From contig NC_083512.1 of NCBI RefSeq assembly GCF_032362555.1, forward strand, positions 3,584,001-3,648,000: a stretch of DNA of 64,000 nt, given 5' to 3'. Under the pieces are notes generated by a model. That model had not been told where the DNA came from, did not search any database, and was given only the letters and a program-made list of their open reading frames with translations. The number at the start of each line of letters is the position of its first letter. Positions within the stretch are counted from its first letter, which is position 1. This document shows positions 63,561 through 64,000 of this stretch, in pieces. The translations under genes and the position numbers were made by a program. This DNA comes from Amyelois transitella (Eukaryota; Arthropoda; Insecta; Lepidoptera; Pyralidae).

Positions 63561-64000
63561 AAGTACAATAGGCGGACTTAATGCTAATAGCATTATCTAA
63601 CAGTAAATAACTGTATATAAAATGAATTTTCTTCTTCTTTGTTTGTCTGCGCCAGAGTGGTCGATTCTGGATTGTTTTATGTGCGATGTCCAATGGGTCT
63701 ATTCACGGAGTCGGATCATGTCTTTATCGCTTGCGTGGTAGACAGAGCCATGGGTGTGGTGAGGAAAGTCGGAAAGTATACCCCGGGTCCCTAAACACAT
63801 GATCAGAGAGAGATTGTTTCGTTGAATTAGTATCCCTTAACACAAATTTTTGACATTATTTTAAACTATAGCTCATTTAGTTAAATTGTTCCTTAAACAT
63901 TTATTTATAAGTACCTACCTACTTATTTGTTATTTGGAAAAGTCTGTGTGTACTCTTGTAAACTTTTCTGTTTTCTTCATTAACTTAGATTTTATCATAG

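Overview
The window looks like nuclear DNA of a lepidopteran (moth or butterfly). It is AT-rich and intron-rich. It carries many copies of short interspersed elements whose tails run into ATACATACATA and which contain the word GGGGTAGACAGAGCC. One peptide gene has bombyxin-like chains. The clade assignment is inference from these traits; no species can be named.

Three gene loci and one small gene family account for essentially all recognisable coding sequence. (1) 12516-15159, plus strand: a three-exon insulin-like (bombyxin-like) peptide precursor of 130 residues. I assembled it from signal peptide, B-chain and A-chain exons whose splice phases fit. (2) 18908-33039, minus strand: a ten-exon gene for a three-immunoglobulin-domain cell-adhesion protein of the DIP/Lachesin type, 417 codons, with large repeat-filled introns. 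(3) 35419-42156, minus strand: three tandem divergent ionotropic receptor (IR) genes, each read mostly from one long exon; the two outer-5' copies are close relatives. (4) 45796-61310, minus strand: the G protein alpha-q gene, 353 residues, with three pairs of mutually exclusive exons (exons 4, 7 and 8). These give a general and a photoreceptor-type isoform.

Region by region: 1-12400 has no convincing host gene. It holds a broken tRNA-derived SINE with a perfect hairpin, a 2.2-kb foldback element with 824-bp arms around a transposon-type protein fragment, and a small inverted-repeat element. 12400-15800 is the peptide gene. 15900-18900 is intergenic with repeats. 18900-33050 is the Ig-domain gene. 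33050-35400 is intergenic with a short tandem duplication. 35400-42200 is the receptor cluster. 42200-45795 probably includes the 3' UTR of G-alpha-q. 45796-61310 is the G-alpha-q gene, with SINEs and a truncated LINE in its introns. 61311-64000 is its 5' flank plus repeats.

The loci are functionally diverse: a hormone, synaptic recognition, chemosensation and phototransduction/GPCR signalling. Nothing suggests they act as one unit. The most notable points are the unusual insulin-like precursor, a decayed tandem duplicate of an Ig exon, a MITE end that coincides with a 5' splice site in the Ig gene, a Val-to-Gln change in switch I of the photoreceptor-type G-alpha-q exon, and the foldback element.
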